A stretch of DNA of 64,000 bases from Halomonas citrativorans (GCF_900163645.1 NZ_FUKM01000048.1:232959-296958), one strand, 5' to 3'. Positions 17,658 through 27,100 are shown, counted from the stretch's first letter. The notes: a model not told the origin generated them from the sequence alone. Made by a program: numbers and translations.

Positions 17658-18158
17658 ATGGTAAACACGATTAATCGCTGGCTAAGCAAAGTCATCACGG
17701 TGCTTACATCAGCAATGCTAGTTATCATGGTGCTGGTTGCACTATGGCAGGTGGTGAGCCGCTATTTGCTTAATGATCCCAGCACGTTTTCGCAGGAGTT
17801 CCTGCGCTATTCGCTTATCTGGATCACGATGATCGGCGGCGCGCTCGCCTTTCACACTAAAAAGCACATTGCGGTAGAAATGGTGACTAACCGGTTTTCT
17901 CCTGGCCTGCAGAAAACCGCTCACTTTGCCGTACTCGCCTTCCTGATCCTCTTTTCTATTATCGTCATGATTTATGGGGGCGTCTGGCTGGTCTCTTTAA
18001 CCATGTCCCAGCAGACCGTCTCCCTTGGCATACCGATGGGTTATATCTACCTCTCCCTACCCACCTCAGGCGTTCTAATCCTTTGGTTTTGCATTTCAGA
18101 ACTTATCAATGCCAGTGCCGGAACCCCTCACGATTTCGATCAAACCTTAGACGTTTAA
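17658..18158 (+). CDS. dctQ: TRAP transporter small permease (DctQ family)
   Basis: 166-residue protein with four hydrophobic helices; VVSRYLLNDPSTFSQEFLRY and FHTKKHIAVEMV are the usual DctQ blocks. It starts 5 bases after dctP and is followed by dctM after 23 bases. Works with the lipoprotein DctP and DctM encoded around it in sodium-driven uptake, probably of hexuronates. Unlike the two minus-strand TRAP operons in the window, there is no hairpin in the dctP-dctQ spacer. Confidence 0.87.
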   Translation: MVNTINRWLSKVITVLTSAMLVIMVLVALWQVVSRYLLNDPSTFSQEFLRYSLIWITMIGGALAFHTKKHIAVEMVTNRFSPGLQKTAHFAVLAFLILFSIIVMIYGGVWLVSLTMSQQTVSLGIPMGYIYLSLPTSGVLILWFCISELINASAGTPHDFDQTLDV

Positions 18159-18181
18159 TACACAATTAAGGCATTTGAGCC

Positions 18182-19480
18182 ATGACAATTATTGCAGGTT
18201 TCAGTCTACTCATTTCTTTCTTTATCCTTCTACTTATCGGGGTACCAATCGCCATCAGTATGGCGGGTGCCTCCATCGTAACAATGCTACTGATTGCTCC
18301 GTTTGATGTTGCGGTATTTACCTCAGCACAAAAGATGGTGACCGGTATTGATAGCTTCACGCTACTCGCCGTTCCTTTCTTTTTGCTTACCGGCATCATT
18401 ATGAACCAGGGTGGTATCGCGCTACGCTTGGTCAATGTGGCAAAACTCTTTACGGGGCGCTTACCCGGCTCGCTTGCACACACTAATATTGTCGGCAATA
18501 TGTTGTTTGGCTCGCTTGCAGGCTCTTCTGTGGCCTCTGCGGCGGCGATCGGTAAGGTCATGCAACCACTGCAAGAGAAGGAAGGTTATGACCGTAAGTT
18601 CTCTGCCGCGGTTAATATTGCCTCAGCCCCCACGGGGTTAATTATCCCACCGACCGGGCTTTTCATTATTTACTCCCTGGTTAGCGGTGGCACCTCGGTG
18701 GCTGCGCTATTTTTAGCAGGCTACATCCCAGGCATACTCTGGGGAATGGCGACCATGGCGGTGGCGTACATCATTGCCAAGCAAAGAGGCTATACCACGC
18801 CGCATAAAGTTCCTTTGCGCGCTGCCATGAAAGTATTGTGGGACGCCGTACCCAGCTTGTTTTTAATCATCATTATTATCGGCGGTATTACAGGTGGCAT
18901 ATTTACCGCTACCGAGGCATCGGCGGTGGCCGTGTTGTATGCGTTACTGCTCTCTTTCGCCTATCGCAGCTTATCGATTAAGCAACTGCCCGGCATACTC
19001 AAGGAAACAGCAGAGCTTACCGTTGTCATCATGTTCCTTATCGGCACATCCGCCATGCTGGCGCTAGTGATGGCTTTCACGGGGATTCCAGCAGCCATTA
19101 GCGAAGGTATTTTATCGCTGACCGATAATCCCATTCTGATTCTCATATTGATCAATATTATTTTGCTATTGATTGGCACGTTTATGGACGTCACGCCGGC
19201 CATATTGATCTTTACTCCTATCTTTTTACCCGTGGTGTCGGAATTTGGCATGAGCCCTGTGCACTTTGGTGTCGTGCTCATCGTAAACTTGTGTATCGGC
19301 AACATCACGCCTCCCGGCGGCAGCGCGCTGTACGTTGGCAGCAAGGTAGGCAAAGTAAAAATGGAAGAAGTGATCAGGCCTCTTTTACCGTTTTATGCGG
19401 CGGTCATCGCGGTCCTCATGCTGATAACGCTACTGCCGATTCTCAGCGAATGGCTTCCGCGCCTAGCCGGCCTCATGTGA
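18182..19480 (+). CDS. dctM: TRAP transporter large permease (DctM family)
   Basis: 432-residue, about 12-helix transport subunit. Motifs GVPIAISMAGASIV, GSLAGSSVASAAAIGKVMQP, GLIIPPTGLFIIYSLVSGG and IGNITPPGGSALYV are those of DctM proteins. Part of the dctPQM set opposite uxaC-uxuB-uxuA, followed 20 bases later by a GH31 glycosidase gene, which suggests that the same operon imports a uronate-containing saccharide or monomer and cleaves it. The ATG is preceded by AAGG with acceptable spacing. Confidence 0.88.
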   Translation: MTIIAGFSLLISFFILLLIGVPIAISMAGASIVTMLLIAPFDVAVFTSAQKMVTGIDSFTLLAVPFFLLTGIIMNQGGIALRLVNVAKLFTGRLPGSLAHTNIVGNMLFGSLAGSSVASAAAIGKVMQPLQEKEGYDRKFSAAVNIASAPTGLIIPPTGLFIIYSLVSGGTSVAALFLAGYIPGILWGMATMAVAYIIAKQRGYTTPHKVPLRAAMKVLWDAVPSLFLIIIIIGGITGGIFTATEASAVAVLYALLLSFAYRSLSIKQLPGILKETAELTVVIMFLIGTSAMLALVMAFTGIPAAISEGILSLTDNPILILILINIILLLIGTFMDVTPAILIFTPIFLPVVSEFGMSPVHFGVVLIVNLCIGNITPPGGSALYVGSKVGKVKMEEVIRPLLPFYAAVIAVLMLITLLPILSEWLPRLAGLM

Positions 19481-19499
19481 TTTTCAAGGATTGACCTCG

Positions 19500-21899
19500 A
19501 TGAATATTCAAGAGCGCTATTGCTTTCACTTAGCCAAGACTCAGCAAAACCACCTCATCTTTGCATCAAGGGATGAAGACGTGAAGGCCCACTTCTTTAT
19601 CCTTGAGGAGGGCATATTTCGCGTACTTTTTGAAAAACAAACAGGACTTGAGGTTGGTAAGACCTGGAGTATTGCGCCAGGCCAAGACGATCTTCCTCAT
19701 CGTGGCCGAGACAGGTTCAGTACCGAGCACTTTAGTTTGCCGGGCTACACGCTATCTGAGGATGAACAGAGCTTTGCAATCCAAACTCGCCAGCTAAAAG
19801 CTGTCATTCAAAAGGAAGGTTTTCGAATTGACTGGTATCACACCACTCACGGTCAGTGGCAGCTGTTCGCTCAGGATAGACAGACCCAAGCGTATAATTT
19901 CAATGGCGAATTAGGCCAGGAGCTCAAGCACTACCTGAAAAGAGATATTCAGGAGCAGTATTACGGTTTGGGTGAGCGAACCGGGCACCTAAACCATCAT
20001 CACCGCCGCTATCGTAATATTACAATCGATGCGATGGGTTATGATGCCGAACATTCGGATCCACTGTATAAACACATTCCTTTTTATATTACCCGCAAGC
20101 CGGAACAAGCGTTCTCCTACGGTCTTTTCTATGACAACTTAGCGCCTGGCTACTTTGATATGGGCCGTGAGCTTGATAACTATCATGGCCTTTATCGCTA
20201 CTTTGAAGCTGAATCCGGTGACCTGGATTACTACATGATCGCCGGTCCTCATATGCGCGATGTAGTAACCACTTATACCTGGATGACAGGTAATACGGCC
20301 CTGCCACCCAAATGGAGCATCGGTTACTCAGGCTCAACCATGAGCTACACCGATGCCCCCAATGCACAAGAGCAGGTGTGGGAGTTTATTGAGCAGTGTG
20401 AAAAGCACGACATTCTCTGCGATTCATTTCAGCTCTCGTCGGGTTATACCTCCATCGATGGCAAACGCTACGTCTTCAACTGGAATACGCAGAAATTTCC
20501 CGATGCCAAAAAGCTCTCGGCAGACTTCAAGCGCAAAGGTATCCGCCTTGCCGCCAATATAAAACCGGCGCTTCTCACGGACCATCCGCAGTACGCAAAA
20601 CTGGAGTCGCTTGGCTATTTTCTAAAAGATGAAAGCGGTAATACAGAGCTTGCTCAGTTCTGGGATGGCGGGGCCGCACATGTCGACTTCACCAATGAGG
20701 GCGCCTATAACTGGTGGAAAGAGGAAGTAACCCGGCAGTTGCTTGAGTATGGTATCGAGACGACCTGGAACGACAACAACGAGTATGAGATTTGGAGTAA
20801 AGGCACTCAAGCAGACGGCTTTGGCGCTCGCCTTCCCTTTACACGCATTCGTGCGCTCTTCCCACTATTAATGATGAAGGCCTCTTTCGAAGCACAAACA
20901 ACCTACGCTTCTGAAAAACGTCCTTTCCTCATTTCGCGCTCGGGCGCACCAGGCATGCATCGTTACGTGCAAACCTGGACCGGTGACAATCGCACCGAAT
21001 GGAAAACCATCAAGTTTAATAACAAGACAGGTATTGGCTTGAGCCTTTCGGGCGTTTATAACTTCGGCCACGATGTAGGAGGCTTTGCTGGCCCTAAACC
21101 GGATTCAGAGCTTTTTATCCGCTGGGTGCAAAATGGCATCTTCCACCCTCGTTTTACCATTCACTCCTGGAACGAAGACGCAACGGTCAACGAGCCGTGG
21201 ATGTATGACGAGGCCGTCGCCCCTATTCGTGAGCTGATAAAGCTACGCTCACGACTAACGCCCTATTGGTATAGCGCGTTTTACAAGGCCCATGTACATC
21301 ACGAGCCAATCCTCAAACCCACCTTCTTCGATTTTGAAGAGGACACGTGCACGTGGCTTGAGAACGACGACTTCTTAGTGGGCGAATCGTTGCTCGTTGC
21401 AAGCGTTGTTGAGCCCGGCGTCTCGACTCGTGATGTCTACGCGCCTGAACACCCAGGTGGCTGGTTCGATTTTTATACGGGCAGGTTCATCGCAGGCGGC
21501 ACACAAGCCACGCTCGACGCACCTCATCATCAAACTCCTCTTCTCGTTAAAGCGGGCGCCATTATCCCCACCAACGAGGCTTCACGTACATTTGCCAATA
21601 AAGATGCGGACCAGCGCGGCTTTTTACTTTTCCCGCCACGGGGGGCAAATGGCATATCTCGGTACACCCATTATGAGGATGACGGCGAAACGAGCCATTG
21701 GCGCACCGCTCATGCCTTGGTAGAGCTTCACATGCATACTAGCGAAGATGCGATCCATGTAACGACAGACGTCATTTCTAATGGCTATCGCCTACCCTAC
21801 GAATCAGCGATCTTCATACTGGCTACCGGCGACACCCGCACGCTGTACATAAACGGTGAAGAGAAGCCGAAGAGCAACGAGGTCACTGCCTCCCTATAG
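19500..21899 (+). CDS. Glycoside hydrolase family 31 (alpha-glycosidase)
   Basis: 799-residue intracellular GH31 enzyme. I place the start at the ATG at 19500, nine bases after AAGGA; the TTG at 19491 would touch the SD. N-terminal beta-sandwich to about 250, then the catalytic barrel: nucleophile Asp425 in TTWNDNNEYEIW, acid/base Asp496 in TWTGDNRTEW, plus IPFYITRKPEQAFSYGLFYDN and GFAGPKPDSELFIRW; C-terminal beta domains with GASIIP-like KAGAIIPTNE. No signal peptide. GH31 includes alpha-glucosidases, alpha-xylosidases, alpha-galactosidases and sulfoquinovosidases. Being in a hexuronate operon, it may free a uronic acid or its partner sugar from an imported alpha-linked disaccharide; that is inference. 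Confidence 0.85.
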   Translation: MNIQERYCFHLAKTQQNHLIFASRDEDVKAHFFILEEGIFRVLFEKQTGLEVGKTWSIAPGQDDLPHRGRDRFSTEHFSLPGYTLSEDEQSFAIQTRQLKAVIQKEGFRIDWYHTTHGQWQLFAQDRQTQAYNFNGELGQELKHYLKRDIQEQYYGLGERTGHLNHHHRRYRNITIDAMGYDAEHSDPLYKHIPFYITRKPEQAFSYGLFYDNLAPGYFDMGRELDNYHGLYRYFEAESGDLDYYMIAGPHMRDVVTTYTWMTGNTALPPKWSIGYSGSTMSYTDAPNAQEQVWEFIEQCEKHDILCDSFQLSSGYTSIDGKRYVFNWNTQKFPDAKKLSADFKRKGIRLAANIKPALLTDHPQYAKLESLGYFLKDESGNTELAQFWDGGAAHVDFTNEGAYNWWKEEVTRQLLEYGIETTWNDNNEYEIWSKGTQADGFGARLPFTRIRALFPLLMMKASFEAQTTYASEKRPFLISRSGAPGMHRYVQTWTGDNRTEWKTIKFNNKTGIGLSLSGVYNFGHDVGGFAGPKPDSELFIRWVQNGIFHPRFTIHSWNEDATVNEPWMYDEAVAPIRELIKLRSRLTPYWYSAFYKAHVHHEPILKPTFFDFEEDTCTWLENDDFLVGESLLVASVVEPGVSTRDVYAPEHPGGWFDFYTGRFIAGGTQATLDAPHHQTPLLVKAGAIIPTNEASRTFANKDADQRGFLLFPPRGANGISRYTHYEDDGETSHWRTAHALVELHMHTSEDAIHVTTDVISNGYRLPYESAIFILATGDTRTLYINGEEKPKSNEVTASL

Positions 21900-21955
21900 C
21901 AGGAGTTAAACGCTGGGATAAGAAGCAGGCTCCAAGAGAGTAAGCGCTCTTGAAA

Positions 21956-21986
21956 AGTGAAGCGAGGAAAGTACCCTCGCTTCACT
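21956..21986. terminator. Long hairpin after the GH31 gene
   Basis: AGTGAAGCGAGG (21956-21967) and CCTCGCTTCACT (21975-21986) form a perfect 12-bp stem with a 7-base loop, 57 bases after the GH31 stop. No T-run on the plus side, but four A precede the stem, giving a T-run for minus-strand transcripts. Likely a transcription stop or attenuator before the regulator gene. Confidence 0.6.
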
Positions 21987-22079
21987 CACCGCGTTTAAGG
22001 AAAACCTGTGGGTACAAACGCTTGTTACCGTTTGAATGGCCTTCTGGTTCAGCACTTTATTCAGCCTTGGAACACAAAA

Positions 22080-22838
22080 ATGCAACTGCCTACCCCCCAA
22101 CGCCTCTATCAAAAGACCGGGTTACAACTGAAAGAGCGCATCTTGTCTGGCCTTTACGGCGAGGGCAACCGGCTTCCCGCCGAGCGTGATATCGCAGAAG
22201 AGCTGGGCGTTAGCCGCACAGTGGTTCGTGAAGCGCTGATCATGCTGGAACTCCAAGGGCTAGTGGAGGTACGCAAGGGGTCAGGCATTTATGTGCTGTC
22301 GCCTCCCAAGGAGCCTATACCCAGTAAAACCGAAGACGAGGATAACGCGCTCAGCGCTGGCCCTTTCGAAATGCTCCAGGCACGCCAGCTTATCGAAAGT
22401 CAGATTGCAGCGCTTGCGGCCACCCTAATTACCAAAAGCGATATACTGGAACTGATGGAGATCAGCAAACAAGCACGCGATGAAGATCGCTATCAAGACT
22501 CAGAATGGGACAAACGCTTTCATTTGCAGATAGCCAAGTCGAGCCAAAATGCTGTTTTAGTCTACCTGGTCGAAAAGCTTTGGTATCAACGCGATAAAAA
22601 CTTATTGTGGCAAAAACTCCATGATCGAATTGATAATCGCCAATCGTTGGATAGTTGGTGCGACGATCATGATGTTATTTTAAAAGCCCTAATTCGACGC
22701 GATGCGAGCGCCGCTCACCAAGCCATGTGGCAACATCTCGAAAATACGAAAGAGATGCTTTTTAAAGCCAGTACATTAGAGGAAGAAGACGAACTCGACT
22801 ACTACCTCTTTGCCGACAAAGTGGTGTTAAAAGAGTAG
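22080..22838 (+). CDS. uxuR: GntR-family (FCD) regulator, UxuR/ExuR-like
   Basis: 252-residue repressor. Winged helix-turn-helix at about 8-75: RLPAERDIAEELGVSRTVVR followed by EALIMLELQGLVEVRKGSGIYV, strongly like E. coli UxuR (PPEREIAEMLDVTRTVVREA). FCD effector domain follows (ARQLIESQIAALAA, FHLQIAKSSQNAVL). I choose the ATG at 22080, which gives MQLPTPQRLYQKTG like the UxuR N-terminus; a GTG at 22008 has a good AAGG but adds 24 residues not seen in the family. It probably binds the twin ATTGG/CCAAT elements at 16467 and 16554 and releases them with fructuronate or a related ligand. Confidence 0.82.
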   Translation: MQLPTPQRLYQKTGLQLKERILSGLYGEGNRLPAERDIAEELGVSRTVVREALIMLELQGLVEVRKGSGIYVLSPPKEPIPSKTEDEDNALSAGPFEMLQARQLIESQIAALAATLITKSDILELMEISKQARDEDRYQDSEWDKRFHLQIAKSSQNAVLVYLVEKLWYQRDKNLLWQKLHDRIDNRQSLDSWCDDHDVILKALIRRDASAAHQAMWQHLENTKEMLFKASTLEEEDELDYYLFADKVVLKE

Positions 22839-22860
22839 CGCCGAGTTATTACCCGGCGCT
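22837..22860. terminator. Hairpin after uxuR-like gene
   Basis: AGCGCCG and CGGCGCT (22837-22843 / 22854-22860) form a 7-bp stem overlapping the stop codon, between convergent genes. No T-run, so termination is uncertain. Confidence 0.4.
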
Positions 22861-22913
22861 CGCCAACCCATCGTGTCTTGGCACTTTTACAACGCTAGCT
22901 CTTAAAAGTCGCT

Positions 22914-24203
22914 TCAGCCGAGCAATAGATTAGGCAAAAATAAAACAATATTGGGGAAGAATATAATACAGGAGACGACTACGAAAACAGCTAATACATA
23001 AGGCAGTAGCTCTCTGCTGTAGTCATAAAAAGAGCAGCGTAAAATACCGCAAACCGTATACATCGAGATGCCTACAGGGGGCGTCATCCCCCCAAATGTC
23101 ACAAGCGTCATCATCAAAAGCCCGAAATGAACGGGGTCCACGCCAGCAGCTTTGATAACAGGCACAAGAATAGGCGTCAGCAACATCACTACAACGGTTG
23201 CTTCAAGTAGCATCCCCATACAAATCAGCAAGAATGCAAGTACAAACAACAAAGCAGTTTGGTTAGTAAAAACGCCCAAGGTAAGTTCCGCTATTGTTTG
23301 AGGCACTCGCTCGAAAGACACCACATAACCGATAATGCCGGCAAACATAATAATCAGCATGACCATCCCAATGTCTCTTACGCTGGCACGCATGGCATTG
23401 AGCAACTCTTTAACACCCATTTCTCGATGAATTACGCAGCCGATGAAGAGCGCATAAGCAACCGCAAAAGCGCCCGCCTCGGAAGGCGTAAATAACCCAT
23501 AGCGAATACCCACCAATAGCCAGACCGGAAACAGTATGGCCCAAATACTTTCTCGCAGCGCTTTTAGAAGCTCCTTGCCCTTCGGTAGATGAGACCTTAC
23601 AGGCTGGTAGCCGCGATGCTTCGCCATGATATAAGTGGTGACCATAAACGCGACCATCAATAAAAAGCCAGGAACCAGTCCAGCGATAAATAGACGCCCG
23701 ATGGAGACCTCTCCTAGATATCCATACAAGATCAAACCAATACTAGGCGGAATCGTCGCGGTAATGAGACCGCCTATAGAAAGCACGGCACCCGAAAAGC
23801 CAGCAGAGTACCCCCCTTTAATCATACTTTTACCCAAGACGCGCGACTGCATAGCGGCATCGGCTACCGCGGATCCAGACACACCGCCCATCAAGGTGCT
23901 CAATACGATGCTCGCCTGGGCCAAACCGCCACTCATCCACCCTGCCAAGAGTGTCGAAAGGTGGACCAGCCGAGGGGTTATACCGCTGGCATTCATCAAG
24001 TGCCCGATAAAAATAAACAGCGGTACGGCTAATAGCGGAAACGACTGAGTGGACGAAACAACACGCTGTACAGCGATACTGGTTGGCAGGAATGTCTCCG
24101 GCAGTAAAAAATATGAAAATCCAGCAATGCCGATCGCAAAAGCCACCGGCATGCCTATCGCCATAAGCAACAACCCAAACCCCAACAATAAAGCGGCCGT
24201 CAT
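22914..24203 (-). CDS. dctM: TRAP transporter large permease (DctM family), third system
   Basis: 429-residue polytopic permease with about 12 helices. GMPVAFAIGIAGFSYFLL, GGVSGSAVADAAMQSRVLGKS, TATIPPSIGLILYGYLG and FGGMTPPVGISMYTVCG are the DctM signatures. The start overlaps the dctQ stop (ATGA at 24200-24203). The operon order is gntR, dctP, hairpin, dctQ, dctM on the minus strand, with no enzyme gene attached, so only the neighbourhood suggests a sugar-acid substrate. Confidence 0.87.
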   Translation of the reverse strand: MTAALLLGFGLLLMAIGMPVAFAIGIAGFSYFLLPETFLPTSIAVQRVVSSTQSFPLLAVPLFIFIGHLMNASGITPRLVHLSTLLAGWMSGGLAQASIVLSTLMGGVSGSAVADAAMQSRVLGKSMIKGGYSAGFSGAVLSIGGLITATIPPSIGLILYGYLGEVSIGRLFIAGLVPGFLLMVAFMVTTYIMAKHRGYQPVRSHLPKGKELLKALRESIWAILFPVWLLVGIRYGLFTPSEAGAFAVAYALFIGCVIHREMGVKELLNAMRASVRDIGMVMLIIMFAGIIGYVVSFERVPQTIAELTLGVFTNQTALLFVLAFLLICMGMLLEATVVVMLLTPILVPVIKAAGVDPVHFGLLMMTLVTFGGMTPPVGISMYTVCGILRCSFYDYSRELLPYVLAVFVVVSCIIFFPNIVLFLPNLLLG

Positions 24204-24694
24204 AGTGTTTCCTCCACCGCGTTATCGTCGTCTGCGACCAAGCTTGCGATAATCCCTATCGCTGTTATACGACGCAGCAGCGTTATTATCATTAAGACAG
24301 CACCAATCGGCAGCGCCAACGTGATATAGCCATAACTTAACCCGGCGACGCCCATAGGCCTTTGCCAGTTTGAAGTAGCTAAAATAAAACCATACCAGGC
24401 AAGCAGCACGAGAAATAGCAACATCATACCCAAGCACAAACTGGTAATAATTAACTGTAATTTGGCGGGAAGACGAATAACCAACGCATCTATTCTCACC
24501 TGCCCCCCATGGCGCAACGTGATATCCGCACCCAATACAGCAGTCCAAATGAACAAAAACTGCGCAAGTTCAGCGCCACCAGCGAAAGGCTGGCCTACAG
24601 CTCTAGCCGTTGAGCTAACTAACATCGAAAGAGAGGTGCCCCCTAAAAGCGATATAGCCAGCCACTCTTCGCCTTTGTCGTACCAGCGCCACAT
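24200..24694 (-). CDS. dctQ: TRAP transporter small permease (DctQ family), third system
   Basis: 164-residue, four-helix DctQ protein: VSSTARAVGQPFAGGAELAQ, then FIWTAVLGADITLRHGGQVR and LSYGYITLALPIGAVLM. The SD GGAAAGGA lies 6 bases before the ATG, independent of dctP translation, as expected since dctP ends 91 bases upstream with a hairpin in between. Overlaps dctM by four bases. Substrate unknown. Confidence 0.85.
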   Translation of the reverse strand: MWRWYDKGEEWLAISLLGGTSLSMLVSSTARAVGQPFAGGAELAQFLFIWTAVLGADITLRHGGQVRIDALVIRLPAKLQLIITSLCLGMMLLFLVLLAWYGFILATSNWQRPMGVAGLSYGYITLALPIGAVLMIITLLRRITAIGIIASLVADDDNAVEETL

Positions 24695-24755
24695 ATTGAA
24701 TCCTTTCCACTAAGGGTATACAGACAAACTAAATTCAGCGGTAAAGAGAAAAAGC

Positions 24756-24778
24756 GCCCTTACCTTAGCGGTAAGGGC
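24756..24778 (-). terminator. Intercistronic attenuator between dctP and dctQM
   Basis: On the minus strand GCCCTTACC pairs with GGTAAGGGC (9-bp stem, 5-base loop), followed after two bases by five T. It lies 8 bases after the dctP stop and before dctQ, so it should stop part of the transcripts and/or protect the dctP mRNA, giving more binding protein than permease. Confidence 0.8.
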
Positions 24779-24785
24779 TTTTACG

Positions 24786-25742
24786 CTACTCTTGACTGAA
24801 TAGTTGATCGCGATACTGGTCGTAGCCCAGCTCTTCGTACACACCGCCCACTCTTTCACGAAACAGTTCCGAGTCGACCTCTGTAAAAGTAACGCCCTCA
24901 GACTCCATACGCTCTTGTACGGCGGCCTGAGCTTCGGCTATGGCGATACTTGCCTCATTCCCTGCGCTTAAAAGCTCTTCATCGAGGATAATGCGCAACT
25001 CTTCCGGTAGGGATTGAAACCACTGCTCAGACGTTGCGATGCCGGTCATTAAATGAATGTGGTTCGTAAGTGCTACATGGGTTATTACCTCATGCAAATT
25101 TTGCCCCTCTGCCGCAGTTAGCTGCGCCTCTGCCCCATCAATAGAGCCTAACTGTAGGGCTGAATAAACTTCTGACCAAGGCAGCGGTGTTGCCGTTGCT
25201 CCCATCGCTTCGATGGTTTTGACCCATACGGGAGAGTTGATTGTGCGTATGCGTACACCGCTCAGATCTTCTGGCGCGTTGATCTCGTTCTGGGTCAACA
25301 TTTGGCGAGATCCTTGAAACCAGTTGTAGTTAAGCAGGCGAAGACCACTTTGATCCGCCAGGCTTTCTACCCAATCGCTATAAAGCGCAGAGGAGGTGAT
25401 TTGATCATAATCTCTATGGTCTTCGACGAGATAAGGGGCACTCAAAATACCCAGCTCAGGCTGATATTCGGACAAGCGGCCTGCATCAATCAAGATAGCG
25501 ATATTGGCGCCGCTGCGAATCTGCTCAACAACATCTTCGTCTGACCCTAGCTGACTATTAGGAAAAATCTGGATAGCCAACTCACCATTAGAGCGCTCTT
25601 CTATTTTCTCTTTTGCCGCATCCAGTGCTTGGGCAATAGGGTCTTGCGGGCTTAGCGCAATTGATAAGTTTAGCTGGTAGTTGGCATATGCAGAGCTACT
25701 GGCTAGTACCAACGCTATGGGAAGTAATGTTTTAAGCTTCAT
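24786..25742 (-). CDS. dctP: TRAP transporter substrate-binding protein (DctP family), third system
   Basis: 318-residue periplasmic binding protein with a classical signal peptide (MKLKTLLPIALVLASSSAYA, then NYQ). The start is set at 25742 because AAGGAG lies six bases before it; the ATG two codons earlier touches the SD. Family motifs: the binding Arg in LSGVRIRTINSPVW and WSEVYSALQLGSIDGAEAQ. The ligand loop differs from the other three DctP proteins in the window (no ENP/ENN after the Gly-Ala-Glu), suggesting a different ligand. It is transcribed behind the GntR gene at 25836 and ahead of dctQM. Confidence 0.87.
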   Translation of the reverse strand: MKLKTLLPIALVLASSSAYANYQLNLSIALSPQDPIAQALDAAKEKIEERSNGELAIQIFPNSQLGSDEDVVEQIRSGANIAILIDAGRLSEYQPELGILSAPYLVEDHRDYDQITSSALYSDWVESLADQSGLRLLNYNWFQGSRQMLTQNEINAPEDLSGVRIRTINSPVWVKTIEAMGATATPLPWSEVYSALQLGSIDGAEAQLTAAEGQNLHEVITHVALTNHIHLMTGIATSEQWFQSLPEELRIILDEELLSAGNEASIAIAEAQAAVQERMESEGVTFTEVDSELFRERVGGVYEELGYDQYRDQLFSQE

Positions 25743-25835
25743 TTTCATCTCCTTAATCTATCGTTTGTTATTGATGTTGTATTACTGAGTTGTAGAAATT
25801 AGCTCTACGCCCCGCTTGACTCCATAACGTATGTT

Positions 25836-26576
25836 TTAACCAACATGGCGCGTTATGGGAGTAGCTGTTTCTTCAAACATGTCGTGAAACCGGTGTTCAA
25901 GTTCTGGTAAAGATTGGAGTATTTCACGTTGGTGAAGGCTCATCGCCTTTGCTGCACCAGGCGCGTCTGCTTCAGCAATGGCGTTTACGATTGATTGATG
26001 TTGATCAGCGAGTTTTGCGATAGGCGTGGAATCAGGAATGCTTAGGTAGCGCACTCTATCTAACTGCGCTTTAGCATTTTCGATAACGCTCCACGCCATG
26101 GCTTGTCCGGTAGAAAACGCAAGTCTTCGATGAAACATTTCGTCCAAAATAAAGAAGCGATCATGATCTTGTCTTTCGATACAACTTTTTTGGCGCAAGA
26201 CAAGTTCATTCAATTCCATTATGTCAGCGGCGGGAAGTTGTGCTTTTGCAGCTTCTAGAACAATTGCCACTTCTACTGCTTCACGTATAAAGCGCGCTTC
26301 CAGCACTGCGCGTCGGGAGATCTTGACCACATAGGTGCCTCGCTGCGGTCTGACCTCGACAAGTCCCGCTTCCGAAAGACGAATAAACGTTTCGCGCACC
26401 GGTTGACGACTGATTGAAAAAGTACTCGCTACTTCTTTTTCAGACAGCGCTTTGCCCGGTGCCAATACCATTTTGATAATGGACTGGCGAAGGACATGAT
26501 AAAGACGATAACGAATCGATTCCGTCTCCGGTATATCCTGCCATAGCGCTTGTAGCGTGGTACTCATATCGCTCAT
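25836..26576 (-). CDS. GntR-family (FCD) regulator A, paralogue of the one at 32363
   Basis: 246-residue regulator with an N-terminal winged helix ([20 protein letters not shown], then [20 protein letters not shown]) and an FCD ligand domain with metal-binding His in FHRRLAFSTGQ and QREILQSLP. It is very similar over its whole length to the protein at 32363-33109, with identical blocks such as FIRLSEAGL. It heads the third TRAP operon and probably controls it and itself. A 26-base upstream element (26616-26641) is shared with the paralogue. The first ATG is kept because it aligns with the paralogue's MSD start, although its SD is weak. Confidence 0.85.
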   Translation of the reverse strand: MSDMSTTLQALWQDIPETESIRYRLYHVLRQSIIKMVLAPGKALSEKEVASTFSISRQPVRETFIRLSEAGLVEVRPQRGTYVVKISRRAVLEARFIREAVEVAIVLEAAKAQLPAADIMELNELVLRQKSCIERQDHDRFFILDEMFHRRLAFSTGQAMAWSVIENAKAQLDRVRYLSIPDSTPIAKLADQHQSIVNAIAEADAPGAAKAMSLHQREILQSLPELEHRFHDMFEETATPITRHVG

Positions 26577-26615
26577 TTAAAAAGACGCCTGAGGTGAGTC
26601 GTTAAAAACATCAAC

Positions 26616-26641
26616 TGATACAACTAGTATGGCAGCATGGC
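26616..26641. promoter_or_regulatory. Shared GntR promoter/operator element, copy 1
   Basis: Begins TGATACAACTAGTATGG and continues CAGCATGGC; it differs at only three of 26 positions from the element at 33148-33173. It lies 40 bases upstream of the GntR gene A start. Conservation between two paralogous promoters suggests both regulators recognise the same site. Confidence 0.7.
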
Positions 26642-27011
26642 AAAAAACGTAAGCCCTGCATTCTATACTTTGGTAGCGCCTTCCAAATCGACCTTAAACT
26701 AAACGTTGTACTTACAATACAAGCAACTGAATAATATATGTTTTTTTATTTATCCAAATTTTAGCTCGGCATTTAAAAACCACCGTTTCAACACTGATTT
26801 CGAGACTATAATGGCAATAATGAATCGTGCTATTTACTGGAGCCATGAAGAGAACGTACTTTTTTGCGATTTTCCAAGCGTCTAGCGGCCTGCTTAAACA
26901 GCTCAGCGCGCTATGAGCAATAATTAAAATCACAGCTCATCAGAAAATCATCCCCTTCTCTCACACGCCACAGCAGCGTAGCGCCGATGCAATGATGGTG
27001 GTGTTCAACAT

Positions 27012-27050
27012 AAAAAAGCCTGCCGGGTGCTGAAAAGCGCCCGGCAGGCT
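27012..27050 (-). terminator. Rho-independent terminator of the fourth TRAP operon
   Basis: On the minus strand AGCCTGCCGGG pairs with CCCGGCAGGCT (11-bp stem, 12-base loop), followed by a run of six T at 27017-27012 (the first of them pairs in the stem). It lies 51 bases beyond the dctM stop. Confidence 0.93.
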
Positions 27051-27100
27051 TGTACACAACATGAGACGGGTTGTCGCTTTAACACATTAAACAGTTAAAG

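Larger units (their letters stand above)
26577..27100. other. Intergenic region between the third and fourth TRAP loci
   Basis: Holds the regulator promoter element (26616-26641), a CTATACTTTGGT segment (26663-26674) also present in the paralogous promoter at 33198, AT-rich DNA with no convincing gene (a 73-codon minus frame at 26712-26933 has no SD, no recognisable motif), and the terminator at 27012-27050. Confidence 0.6.

Noticed and set aside
26712..26933. 73-codon minus-strand frame in the spacer between TRAP loci
   Set aside because: No SD sequence, AT-rich biased composition and no homology that I can recognise.
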